Below, in pieces: positions 23,501 through 35,381 of a stretch of DNA of 64,000 bases. The notes beneath the pieces were generated by a model. The model had not been told where the DNA came from and made no database searches. It worked only from the letters and a program-made list of their open reading frames with translations. The DNA comes from Drechmeria coniospora (Eukaryota > Ascomycota > Sordariomycetes > Hypocreales > Ophiocordycipitaceae). The DNA is taken from the NCBI RefSeq assembly GCF_001625195.1, contig NC_054389.1, positions 11,342,520-11,406,519 on the forward strand. The letters run 5' to 3'. Position 1 is the stretch's first letter; every line of letters begins with the position of its first letter. Both the position numbers and the translations under genes were made by a program.

Positions 23501-24755
23501 GACCACCTTCGAGGGGGGGATGGTGAGGGGAAAGGGCCAAGTTCTGAAGCGATAGAAAGCTCGACGGAGCTGTCCCTGTTCGATGGCGGCGATGATATCA
23601 TCGAGCTGCGAGGGATGCGAGCGAGGACGAAGGGATCGAATCGCCAGTTCGCAGTTGGACCGAGAGTCTGGACATGGCCGTCGACCTAGCCGTCGTCTCT
23701 GGTGGCCTCCCGAATGCGATGAACCTGCGCAGCGGTGCGGTCTTTGTACGCTGCGATGCCTGGGTAGTAGAGGAGACGAGGCGGGTGGAGTGGACAGTGA
23801 GCCTCGCCGCTTCGTTCCTGGGCATCCAAGCACGAAGCAAGCAGGTACCTGGTACCTGCAGGTCATCAGCGCTATTACGAACAACAGTACGGAGTACATG
23901 TACGGAGTACTTGCAAGTACTTGCACTTAGTACTTACAGTTCAGTACACTGACTCTGGGACTAGGGTAGTGATTATAGTTAGTTAACAATTTTGTTAGTT
24001 ATTTATTTAGTTAAATATATTAACTAGCTATCTCTGGCAATTAACTAACGAACTAGTTATAATTATCCACTGACTATTTTTATATGGCAAGGCGCTAAGA
24101 GAAGAGGAGTACAGTACGGAGTACCAGGTAAGATATAGTATATTAGTAGGTAGAGGCAGAAAACGAAGGGTATTATAATTAGCATGCCCAAAGACTAGTC
24201 TTAGACAGCTATAAAAGGCAAAAGGCATAGAGTTACAGTAGGGAGATTGAAAGGAGGATTGCGATGAAAAGGGAGAGAGAGTTTAGGTAATATTGTTTAG
24301 AGTGCACTGCCTCCCATCTTGGCTGCTTTACTGACTCTATGCGTGCCGATGCCTTTCCTCTGCTGATTTACTCATAGTCCGATGCCCATGTTCGTCCGCC
24401 ACATATTATATCGTCGTCCTCTCCTGTCTACTACCTACATCTCTTGTCGAGTTCGCCGCTCCTTTCGCCCACTTTCCTGACGCCCGTCCTGCCCTCTCCT
24501 CGCCCTCTCGCTCTGTTCCAGCTCCCCCTTTGCCGACGCATACTTTACCATGAATGCAACCAGCACGACAGGCACAACGACGGGCGGCGAATCTGCCTGG
24601 CCGGAATACATTTCGATGCTACCATACACTAATCTATTCCGAGACAAAATGGATATCCATCCCAAAGCAAGCAACTAATCCAAGCCAGATATGTATCCTG
24701 TCTATTGTAAAAAATATCAAAGCATCTACATGGGCCGCCGCCGGCCTGCATGCGT
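23501..24755. other. Intergenic region upstream of NIPA gene
   Basis: Upstream region of the NIPA gene and downstream of the GH55 fusion gene. It contains a few GTAC motifs (about 23880-23945) and a short AT-rich stretch rich in TTAGTTA (about 23965-24080). No gene is seen. Confidence 0.5.
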
Positions 24756-27700
24756 CTACAAGGCAAGCTCCGGGTCAATCCTCCATTTATAGCAGTTATT
24801 CTCCACCACACCTCCCTGCTTCCAATTGACACCGGCACAGTTGCAGCTATCTGTCGGCACAGAGAGGTACTTTTCGCACAAGCCCTGGTCGAAACGGGCA
24901 ACGTCGTGGCCGCGAGGGTGCTCGGCGCTTATTTCGTAAAAGGTGCCAAAGCTGCAACGCGGCTTCACCTCGAGCGAGATGACAATTTCCACGCGGCCGA
25001 TGCCGCCATTGTACGGGAATTTGAACCTATCCTCGTAAAAGAAGTTGGGGCCGAGCGTCTTGTCACTGATTCTTTGGCAGAAGCTCTTGGCCGCGTACCG
25101 CATGCGTTCGCCCTCGGTGTTTTCGCCCACATGGTAGCACTTGACCGAGTTGGTCCGCCCGTCGCCTTGTTCGTACGGCGACGTCATAGGTGGTGGTGGC
25201 TCCGTTGGCTCCGCGACCGCTGTGGTGGTGGTCGAGGTAGGGATCGGGCACCGAGTCTTGTCCCATAGGTTGTCAATGTCGCCGCCGCCGCCGCCGCCGC
25301 CGTCGTCGCTGGCACCGGTGACGTTGCCCCAGAACCACGGCTGTTGGACGCAACTGGGGTCCTCGAAGCTGAGAAAGGAGCACTCAGGCACCAGCGGGGA
25401 CTCGTTGGGGCCCAAGACAACCTGAAGGTCGCGTTTGGGCCAGCTTCCGGACGGCGGCGCCGGAGCGCCCGGGCCGATGGACGGCGGAGGCGTGGGGAAG
25501 GGCCCGGTGGCCGACGTCGTCGTCGCCAAGCCGTCGGCACCGCGGTAGACGAAAGCAGGCCAGTACGGCGTCGTTGCGAGAACGGGCTGCACAGTCGCCG
25601 CTGCGCGCTTCCTGTTGCCGGCCGGGCCCTGGGTCACGGTGGCGGCCTCGAACATCCACTCGGAAATGGTCAGCGGTGGCTGCGTGACCGTGCTCGTCCA
25701 CGATCCCTGGCTGACGGTGACGAGGGGATGGTCAACCGTGCTGGTTGCGCCGGTCCATGGCGGTATCTTGACGTTGCACGGCGGGGAGCAGGTGAATTGG
25801 GGCTCGTCCATGTCCCAGATCTTGGGGTCGAGCCAGATGTACTCGCGAAAGTTGGTGCCGTCGCTGCCGACATCGAGAACGCTAATCTGCGACCAGCTTG
25901 GATGCGTGTTGACGTTGAGGTTGTCGGCCGCCAGAATGCCCTTGCCCTCCATGACGGCCATGTACTTGGACCCGATTGTGATGAGGTTGGTGATGCGAAC
26001 GTTTTCAAGGTTGCTCTTGAGGAGCACGAGTGCTTTTTGGCACTGTTGCGTATCGATACAGCTCTGACCATATGTCGAGAACCACTAGATGGATGGGCAT
26101 TGAAGTTAGCAGAGAGCACCCAAGCCCTTCCCCTTTGCACTCTACGGATCCGACGTACCGAGTAGATGCCCGCAGCCGCCATGAATATGTTTCTCGAGCC
26201 CGTCATGACGATGGACCAGGATTCGTCGCAGCCGTTGAACTCGTCTCCTTTCGCGCACGAGTAGTCGGGGTCCCCGGCGAACTTGCCGACAACTTCGGTA
26301 AAGGGAGCCGGTGGCGGCGGCGTCGGCTGAAAGTAAGGCGATTCCGTCTGCAGCATACCGACGAATACGTTGGCCGCCGAGTGAAAGTTGTACTGGTAAA
26401 AGACGGCGTGTTCCGAGGCGGTGCCATACAGCCTGGTGCATCATCGTACACATCAGTCCGTGTGTCATTTCGCTGCCGAGCCGAGACTGTACTGGAACAG
26501 GAAGCTTACCATGTCGGATCTGTGCTTTCCACCAAAAGGCCACGAGCAACATAGATGGATGTCTGGGTCATTTCGTTTTTGGCATCGACATAGTCGGGGT
26601 CGCTATGTTTCGAAAAAGCCATCAGTCACTGCATCCGACAGGCATTATCCTCAGCAACAACCTACTCAATCATGTGGTCGGCTACCCAGAGCCACATGTT
26701 CTCAAAGTAGCCTGATGCCGACTTCCTCAGGTGCATCATCAGACTGGCAGCAGAGCATCCCGGGTTGATGCCGCTCGTGGCGGGAGGACACTCGGCGGGT
26801 GTCAGCTCTGTCCCAAGGGCGCCTCCCACTCGTACGTGGCAGTCCCAGAGGCCGGCGGCACCCGGAAACTGGGCTTTGATGTTCCATTCGACGAGGATGG
26901 CACCGGCGGTCGGGCCACGGGTTGTGAAAATGAGGTCCTGCATTTCTACAGTACCCGTCTGTCCTTGCTCTCCGACTTGAATCATGACTTTCGGGTTGCT
27001 GCAACACAACACATACAGCATCAGCCAACGAAACATTTTGGGGACTTGCCCTTCAATCATTTCAAAAACACATCGATTGCACGTACCTGGCATCCGAAAA
27101 GAACGGGCCCGACGCGGCCAACTGCGACCACGTCTCTCCCACAATCTTGGCACCTGACGGAATGATGACGGTCGAGGTGAGAATGTACGTTCCGGCGTCA
27201 ACGAATAGAATACTACCCACGCTGGCATACAGAGCTGCCTGCAAAGCCGCCGTATCGTCGGTGGCGCCGTCACCCTTGCAGCCGAGGTCCTTGGTGTGCA
27301 TGAACATTGACGCAGGCTGGTTCGCGTACTGTGGTCTCGCACGCTCAAAGTAATTGCCACGCTCGTCCAGGAGCGTCGAGTGCCTCCGATATTGTCCAAT
27401 CTTGCCGCCGGAAGAAAAGCTCCGAGCAGTCGTCGAGCCCTCGTAGACGGGACCGACAACCCACTGGTCGATGTGGCCTGACGAAGCCAGAAGCGTTGCG
27501 CCAGTCGTGTCGGCAACAGCCACGCCGACTCCCGATAGGGCCACGTTCTCGAGGGATATTCCTGTGCTGCCCATGCCAGGGTCTGACTTGATGGGGTTAA
27601 CGACGATGGCCTGGTTGGCGCCAGTAATGGACGAGTCGATAATGGAGACGGAGCCAACTAGGAGAAGGGGAGTTAGGACTGTGAAAAGAATCATGATGAT

Positions 27701-30686
27701 AAACAGAAGGAAACGGGAAGAGCGTTTAGAACGAGCAAATGTAAAGGGTAAAACAAAAGAGTCAAAAAGAGTCGGAGAACACGTACTATTTCCAACACCG
27801 CCATCGCCGACAAGCTTAAAGCCAATGCCCACGTTGTTCATGGTAATCGACTTCCACACCCAGCCCCAGTCCCAAATGACTTGAATGCCAACATCGCAGC
27901 CGCTAAATGTGAGTCGTTGAGCTGTAAACTGCTGGCTGCCCGCCTTCAGGCCGACGCCGCCGCCGGTAAAGGTTACGTCGGTAAGGCTGCCACCGCTGCC
28001 GTTCTCGGCAAACATACCAATCTGCTCCGTGCCTGACTGGGCAATCAGCTCGACGTTTTGCGTGCTCGTGGCTTGGGCGACTTGGTAATGGATGCCTGTG
28101 ATGATGGCTCCCTCCTGGACCTGTCTGACGTCTATTCTGATGTTGCGGATCTGGCGGTAAAAGTTGGCCGTGTTGACAAAGTACTGGGGGTCCTTGCCGT
28201 CGATTCCAACACCTTCCGCGCCCGTATACTCATCCGTCGACAGCACGCCCAGGCCGACAAACTTGGGAGAGGCCACGAGGGTCGGGCGATCGTTGGCGTC
28301 GCCAATGACCTGAGTGCCAAAGGGCATGGCAAGTGTGGAGGAGACGAGGTAGTTTCCGGGGGGGAAGTAGATGATGGCGTTTTTGGTCGTGGACCCGTTG
28401 CAGCCCCGGTCACAGCGGGTGCTGTTCGTTCCCATGGCCTTGTTGATGGCTTTGGTGTCATCCTATGAATGAGTCAGAACAAATCGACGTTGTTGACGTG
28501 GCCCTGGCATGGAGAAAGACTCACCGTGACACCGTCGCCTACGGCTCCGTAGTCCATGACGTTTCGGAAGACGATCTATATTTTTCCGTGAGTTGATGTC
28601 CGTGCAGCAAGTCTTGAACAAGTCGCCTTACATAGTTGGGATCGTCTCCCCAAGGCACAGTGCCTTTGCGGGCGATACTGTTGTGAAAGGTAGGTCAGGT
28701 CAGTCAGGCCAGTTTCGCAGTCAAGAAACGTACTGTTGCATCCAAAAGGTTCCCTTGCCCGCCGCCGGCGCCACAGCACGCTTCGTCCAGTTACCAGTTT
28801 TGGCGTGAAGGTCTGCCTCGGCCACCAGGGCGGCCGCTGCAGCAATTTCATCAGTAATGACCAGAAGCGGCGGCGGCGGCATGGTCTCGGCAGATCCGGC
28901 TTCCACGTTGGCCTCACGCGCGACTATGCCCCCCCCTGAGCCAGTGCTCCGTCTGTAGAAGTGTCGGTTGCGGAGCGGCCTCGCTACTCGGGCCATGTTG
29001 CGCTTGTTCGACTCGGCGCGAGCCTGGTCCACGATGCGCCGGGCCTCCTCCAGCTGCCAGGAGGTGGTGTTTCTCATGAGCGGCGCGCGCTTGCGGGGTC
29101 CTACGCCTCGGCCCTTCAGCTTTGGCGCCTCTGACACACTCCTGGGAAGCGTCGCATTGTCGCTCAGAACGAAGCCATCCAGCTGGTCCATGCCGGGCAT
29201 GCCGCGCCTACTAAGCACGTCGCTCATGATCCTGTCTCGACGAGCCAGGTCTGGTTCGGAAACCTAGATGTAGGCATTAGCAAGGCTGGCAGGCACTGTT
29301 TGAGAATAGTCAAAGCCAACCGGGTAGGTGGGTGCTACGGAATCATGACAGAGAATTGGATTCGAAAAAGAGGCATCGATCGACGTACAGTCAGGTTTTC
29401 GTGGATCAGCGTTTCGTAACCCCTGCCTGCCCTAAGATGAGCCTTGAGCTCCTCGGCAGTCAGGCCCGGACCGGTCAGGCTCGTCAGGGTAGAATTGACG
29501 GCGGCTACACTGCGTTTTTGTTGGGGGATGACATTGTCGGAAATCAATTCATCGGAAGTGCCAATATCCTTCATAACTATGACACGGGCAGCAACATCAT
29601 CCGCCCCGTCATTATTGAAAAGAAACCTGAAGAAGATGATGGACCTGGCTGGATTGTAGCCGGGATGGGTCCTGGCCAAGTTTTGAAGTTCAATACGCAA
29701 TCTGCCGTGAGCTAATCCTTGCCCTATGTCGTCGAAATTGGTGAGCAAATCTGATCTTTTTGTTGAACTTGATTGATTGGGCAGAGATGCGTACAATTCT
29801 GTTCGGCCTTGACCCCTGTGGCGCCTTCACAGGCGATTGCAGCACATCGCGTGTTGGAAGGGGTATTTCTATCCCAACCATTCCCACCTTCAACCCTAAT
29901 CGACAACATTAGTAGGGAAAGCTCAGATAGTAGGACTATTCCAGCATTCCGCAAAACATATGTGGATAGCATACGTACCAGGTAGCTGGCGGGAACTCAT
30001 CGCACGAGTACCGGATGCTGGAGTTTCTGATGATATTGTTGTTACCATCACGCAGGTGCTGCAAATTGTTGACAGTCGTTCCCGGCTCCAGAGATGTTGT
30101 GAACCACTCGCCATTGCTTTTCATGGGCTTGCGCTGGTCTACTTCCGGGCAAGTATGGGTATCCTTCCAGCCTGGAGGACAAGATGCGTCACGACGATAC
30201 TCTTGGCAAGACCTTGGCTCTCCCGTGGGAGCATCGCCCGTGTCCAGATCATAGCCATAGACATTGTTGTCGATTCCGCTTGCGGGGTGCAGGTTAAGGC
30301 CTCGCGCGGACGCCTGGAATAGCTCGGCATTCTTGCAGATGTCTCTCATGTAATGACAGTTGTAAGACAGGTAAACGGTGTGAGGGTGGACGTTAATAAC
30401 GCGCATTGGAGCGACCTGCGGGACATGCTGGCTTGGGTCGTATTAGTCAGCGGATGTGCACTTGTGGCAGGGACTTGGGCTCTATGTGCATGTGGCTTTG
30501 CAGCCTCAATGTTTGGATGCGACGACTACGATGCCAAAGGACTGGTCAACTTTGGACTTACTATAGATAGCTGTCGGGCAGGGTAGTATCGGGCATATAG
30601 TCCTGGTAGAATTGGGCCTCAGCGAGGTGAGGGAACAAGAGAATGGAAGAGGGCGCTAGAAGCGCAACAAGTGGTAGCAAGACCAT
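24756..30686 (-). CDS. Secreted NucA/NucB nuclease-GH55 glucanase fusion protein
   Basis: Predicted 1638 aa from 13 exons: 30686-30562, 30431-29979, 29895-29795, 29723-29389, 29263-28734, 28677-28632, 28575-28525, 28462-27787, 27657-27087, 26998-26666, 26602-26510, 26432-26159 and 26084-24756. All introns are GT-AG and every junction keeps frame. Signal peptide about 1-24 (MVLLPLVALL...AEA). The NucA/NucB-like DNase domain (about 100-330) carries SCDEFPPATWVEGG at 184-197 and AEQNWQG; its acidic residues are the expected catalytic ones. A basic linker (about 339-500) leads to GH55 (about 510-1270; exo/endo-beta-1,3-glucanase): FWMQH, NYIVFRNVMDYGAVGDGVTDD, a second beta-helix start near 900 (GCKGDGATDD), and WLYGTASEHAVFYQY with Glu1112. 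A Pro/Gly-rich linker and a Cys-rich tail (about 1511-1638) follow. GH55 alone is about 750-800 aa. Two genes remain possible if transcripts end near 29.3 kb, but no internal stop or start supports that. Confidence 0.8.
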
Positions 30687-33465
30687 CTCATTGGGATGGC
30701 CAGGCCAGGAAAGTCAAAGTGTAGCGAGACACAATGCAGAAGAAGATGTGGCGAGAAGAGAATTGGAAGCGAAAGGAGCGTCAAGATATAGAAGGGAGAG
30801 AGCCTTACTTTATGCAGGCTCTGGCAAGGAATATGGCTGCTACGCTGTTCAAGGCTTCGAGCACACCGTAAGTATAACCAACTTGCTGTTTCTACCTTTG
30901 TTCGTCGTGGCCGTGACCCCTGCCCCCCAGCTTGACCAACATAAGCATGCGCCGTACGGATCACTCTAGCGGTGTTTTTTGGGGTAAAACCTCAACTAGC
31001 TAGCCAGATACTTGCATGATGAAAAAGGCTTTCCCCATCACCATAGCTATTACCCTGTGTGGAGAAGCAGAATATAAGAAAGTCTCATCACCACCGAGAA
31101 CCTGCAAGTACATACACGTTCTTGACTGTTGGAGATGTCTCCACTCTATGAATGTATCACTCGCCGCATTGGCCGTTTCCGTACTTTCTGAGATCCATCT
31201 CCACGATTAAGTTCCTCCACAACAAGATCCGCAATCGTCCGTCCCACTGTCACTAGCACTAATAAGTTGGCATATAAGTACAGTACTTATATGTAATATA
31301 ATCTTCGGGTATTGAGACGGCTTGAGACGGCCCAAGAGACACCCTGGGGAATATCGAGTAGTTATTCCTGGAAACAACCGACCTGGAAAAGCTCCTAGAG
31401 CTAGAGGATGACGTTTAGGACTGCGGTTGATGTAGTTGGGTTAATTTTTATATGTGTAACATCACCATACCTAATTGAAGAAGAAGCAGAAATGCGACTT
31501 CTGGCACAGTCAACTTCGTTTCGACCGGTTCCGTGTCGCGACGAATAGGCAAAGTGGCACACCCGAAAGTACGGTGCCTCAACAGGGTTGATTATCCCTA
31601 ACCACGCATTTCTGTACTGGACAACTAGTGATTGGAGGGTCTTTTACCTCGAGATTTTGACAATTTTTACCTCGGGGCAACCCTAGTGGAGACATCAACT
31701 GATGGGCGGGCCTAAATCTCGGCCGCAGCCTCATGGAGCCTTTGGAGTACTATATTTGCACATTATATGGTCGATCCTATTCCCACGGCCTCTCGATGAT
31801 GATCCCATGGCCTGTCGATGATGATCCCACGGCCTCCAGGTGATTATCCCACAGCCTCTGGGTGATGATCCCACAGCCTCTTGGTGATGATCCCACGGCC
31901 TCTTGGTGATGATCCCACGGCCTCTTGGTGATGATCCCACGGCCTCTCGGTGATGATTCGGTGATGATCCCACGGCCTTTGTAGCCCGACCCAAAAAGGG
32001 AAAATTAGGCTACTGCGCCGGTGGGCCCATTCATATGAGCATCGAAGGGCGTTGCCAAAATTTATCTTTCCGTGTAGCGCCTGCAAGGACTGTGTAGCCA
32101 CTTGAATTGCATTGCAGCCTTGTGCTATGTGCTATGAGGCGTATTGTAATGCCCAAAGCAGCGGCGGTAGCTGCATCTGGGAGACTTGATGTGATGCCCG
32201 CATGGCTTGCTGGGAGGCCGCGTCGTTGCGATGCATACTGTCGATTGCAATCATCGCCGTATTGACGCGTTAGTGTAGCGGCATCCGTCGACTTAAAATG
32301 CGACGTATAAATAGTATATTATGTTCCTAGAACAATAGTCGAGACTCAAAGTCGCTGCCGTCTTGGGGGAGCTGGTTTTCCTTTATGGGCCTGGAGGCCG
32401 TGGGAGAATCAAGGTATTGAGTGGGGTTACCTTGCAAATAATATAGAAAATTAGCCTAGCAAATGCACAGTACTTACTTGGGCGTATATTGTAATATATT
32501 CATCTGCAGTACGAAGTAGTGCGGAATATCATGACCGGAAAAGCAATTCTGATTTTGCCATTTTACATGGACACCTACAGTACAGTAACTAACTAAGTAA
32601 ACAAGGTAAAGTCAGTAAGCGAGGACTCGTGAGGCTGTGAACGATACCGACTGCCGCTGCCGTTGATAGTGTTTTTGCTGTATTATTTGAAGCTGTCGTG
32701 ACGACTCTTCTAGTGCAGCGAGTGTTGCGGCCTCTCAACGTCATCAGACTAGGCAGCAATGCAAGGCGGATACTAACGGCCCCCCTACGCCGACCCCCAA
32801 AAGCAGGCATCTCCTTGAGAGATCCTATTCATCAGCAAAGCGAGACAAAATAATGATATTCGTGATGCGTCACCGGATTGACGATTCTAATTGGCCACAG
32901 GGAGCCAAGATGTCGGCTGTTGCCCCCCAACGTGGCGTAAAGCTGCCCAGCACTTCAACATCCCCCGTTCAACCGTTCAACCGTTTCTCGACAGTATTGA
33001 CAGAAGGAGCAAAAAAGACGCATTATATTGTTAATCCCGGCATAGCAGGAAGTAGGCATAATGATTATTCGAAGATTGAAGAACGTTCGAGGCAACATAA
33101 GCACATCCCACTCTCGGCGTTTACCAGATGGAGCTTTAGAATCCACCTCCATGCATCAACTGCTCAGTCCTCCACCTCAACCTTATTGCGAGCCTTTGCC
33201 AAAGCCGAGTTTCCGTTCAAGTAGCCACAGGTTCAAAAGATGCCAGCTGAACCTGTCCTGAGAAGCCGAACCGAACTGCGTCCCACCTTGGTGGACGTTT
33301 GGAAGCCTGGCTAGACGAACGCACTTCTCCCCTTGGCGCTTTCTGATTTGTATGCCTCCGACGCCACAACCTTTTCCCCCGAGCAAGTCTCGCTCCTTTC
33401 TCATCGTTGCCCTCTTTTCAGACGCCTTTTTGTTCTTTTTTTTCTTTTTGGCTGTACCTTGAATC
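30687..33465. other. Divergent intergenic region of the secreted-protein pair
   Basis: Shared 2.8 kb upstream region of the nuclease-GH55 gene (-) and the LysM/CBM18/CFEM gene (+). Apart from the 22 bp minisatellite at 31782-31980 I see no gene. Composition is closer to AT/GC balance than in the genes. Confidence 0.5.
31782..31980. repeat. Minisatellite, 22 bp unit, about 9 copies
   Basis: Head-to-tail copies of CCCACGGCCTCTTGGTGATGAT with variants (CCCATGGCCTGTCGATGATGAT, CCCACAGCCTCTGGGTGATGAT) and an 11 bp partial unit near 31955. It produces spurious open frames on the minus strand. Confidence 0.92.
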
Positions 33466-35222
33466 ATGACCGCCATGAAGTTGCCCCAAAGAGCATCTTG
33501 GACGAGGCACTTCAACTCGCTGGCCGTTGTGCTCTGCTTGGCAGGTGTCGTCCAAGCCTCCAACGATTGCGCGCCGTCGGTATGGCAGCCGGGGCAGTTT
33601 ACCGACATGAAGTTTAAACGCCAGGCTGCTGCCACCACCTCATCCTTGAATACAGGCACGGGCACCGTCAGCCCTAGCTCCGTGGCCGTCACGTCGATCC
33701 CCGTGCCCGTATCGATGAGCCCCCTCCTCTCCGGTGGCAACGTCACCACAGGCAAGATCAACTGTCGGTACACGACCAACACCAAGGGCATGGACATCAA
33801 CTACTACACGTGCACGGCACTGGCGAACAGGTACCACATCAGCGTCGAGAAATTCTTCCAGCTGAATCCCACGGTACATGCCAACTGCGGAAATATCCAG
33901 GCGGATACAGACTATTGCGTGGCTGGCTGCAAGTCATTCCGCCATCTCCATACGTTGCCCCGAGTCTCGGACTGACCTTTTCAATCGCAATCCCATAGTT
34001 ATTGAGCCTCTACGAGCCACAAAAGGACTCTGTGGTCCGCCCAACGGCAACGCAACTTGTCGCGGAACAGAGTTCCAGTGCTGCAATGCCAAGACGTTTA
34101 CCTGCGGCAACTCTCTGTGAGTACTCCGTTATTTGCGTGCAAGACAAGCTCCTCGTCTTTGAGAAAAGTCCCAGCTAAACCGTCGTACCAGAGAGGACTG
34201 CGCAGACGGAACGTGCTACGAGGGGGCATGTGCCGGAGACTCCGTCTTCACCACCAACGGCGAGTGCGGTCGGCAGCATGGCTACAAGCAGTGCGCTGGC
34301 GTCTGGGGCGACTGCTGCAACGCCGAGGGCAAATGCGGTACCGGCGAGGCCTTTTGCGCGTACGGTAAATGCCAACTCGGCAACTGCACACTCATGGCCC
34401 AGCCTCAAAAGGTGCCGGTCGGGGGGGCCACCCCGGACGGCACCTGCGGCGGAACGAAGCAATACAAGTGCAAAGCCGCCTATGGAAAGTGCTGTAACAA
34501 GGATGGCAGGTGTGGCAGGCGGTCGGAGGACTGTGGAACAGGATGGTGAGTTTGAGCCGAGCCCCCTGCTGCGTTGCTTCTTCTGTGAAGCAAGAGTATG
34601 CTGACTCGACTCGGACAGCCAACCCCTATTCGGAGACTGTACAATCCGGCACACAAGCTTTTCATCCACCACCACCACCACCACCACCACCACCAAGGTT
34701 TCAACTCCATCCAGCACCCTAATCTCATCCAAGACACCCACGACCAAGACTCCTACTCTTAGCGCCCTGCCCTCGTGTGGTCAGACATGCTTCAATAACA
34801 TGCTAGGCCAGTATTCCCAGTTGGGTTGCGCCAGTCCTGACGCGGACTGCTTGTGCGGCAAGGTCGACTTTCTCAACGGCATCCGCGACTGCAGTAACGG
34901 TGCCTGCGGAACGGATATCGGCAGTGCAGTCATTGCATTTGGAAAGGCCTACTGTTCCAGCTCGCCGGCGACTCACACGCCAACCGTGCCGAGCATTGAC
35001 TCCCTGCCTTTGTGTGGTCAAACCTGCTTCAACAACATGCTGGCTCAGTACTCCCAGCTTGGCTGCGCGAGCCCTGATGCCGCCTGTCTTTGCAAAAAGG
35101 CCGACTTTGGGTACGGGCTGAGAGACTGCTCGAATCGAGCCTGTGGCGAGTCCGTTGCTTCCACGGTGATTGCGTACGGAAGATCGTGGTGCGCCTCCGC
35201 GACTGCGCCTGCGCGGGCTTGA
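33466..35222 (+). CDS. Secreted LysM-CBM18(x3)-CFEM(x2) protein
   Basis: Four exons, 33466-33928, 33999-34116, 34192-34545 and 34619-35222, giving 512 aa. Signal peptide about 1-31. Residues 98-154 are a LysM (NCRYTTNTKGMDINYYTC...IQADTDYCVAGF). Three hevein-type CBM18 chitin-binding modules follow at about 164-207, 216-259 and 277-319, each with the CCN core. A Thr-rich linker (nine consecutive Thr) leads to two CFEM domains (about 364-430 and 443-507), each with eight Cys and the CLC core. LysM and CBM18 bind chitin; CFEM modules in other fungi bind haem or act in host interaction. No GPI-anchor signal ends the protein. Intron 1 starts GCAAGT, a GC-AG intron; splicing it gives the family sequence CVAGFIEPLRA, whereas the nearby GT choices break the frame. 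Likely a secreted chitin-binding effector or wall protein. Confidence 0.9.
33929..33998 (+). other. GC-AG intron in the LysM/CFEM gene
   Basis: The donor is T|GCAAGT and the acceptor CCCATAG, with a CTGAC branch site. Joining 33928 to 33999 makes TTT (Phe) and continues IEPLRATKGLCG. The alternative donor GTCATT three bases downstream puts a stop two codons after the junction. Confidence 0.8.
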
Positions 35223-35381
35223 GTTGCTGGGTGGCCATGGCAAAAGCCATTCTTTTTCCCCCTTTTTCGCAGAATACCAGTTCCATGCTGCCATATGACC
35301 GTCATGAATACATTTTGAACCCGTCTTTTCTTCCATTCTAGTTCCCTATCCAGCAAAAATACTCTGAACTGTAAAGACCAA

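Noticed and set aside
31731..32101. Minus-strand frames rich in VGSSPRG/DHHQEA repeats.
   Set aside because: They are the translated 22 bp minisatellite, not a protein.
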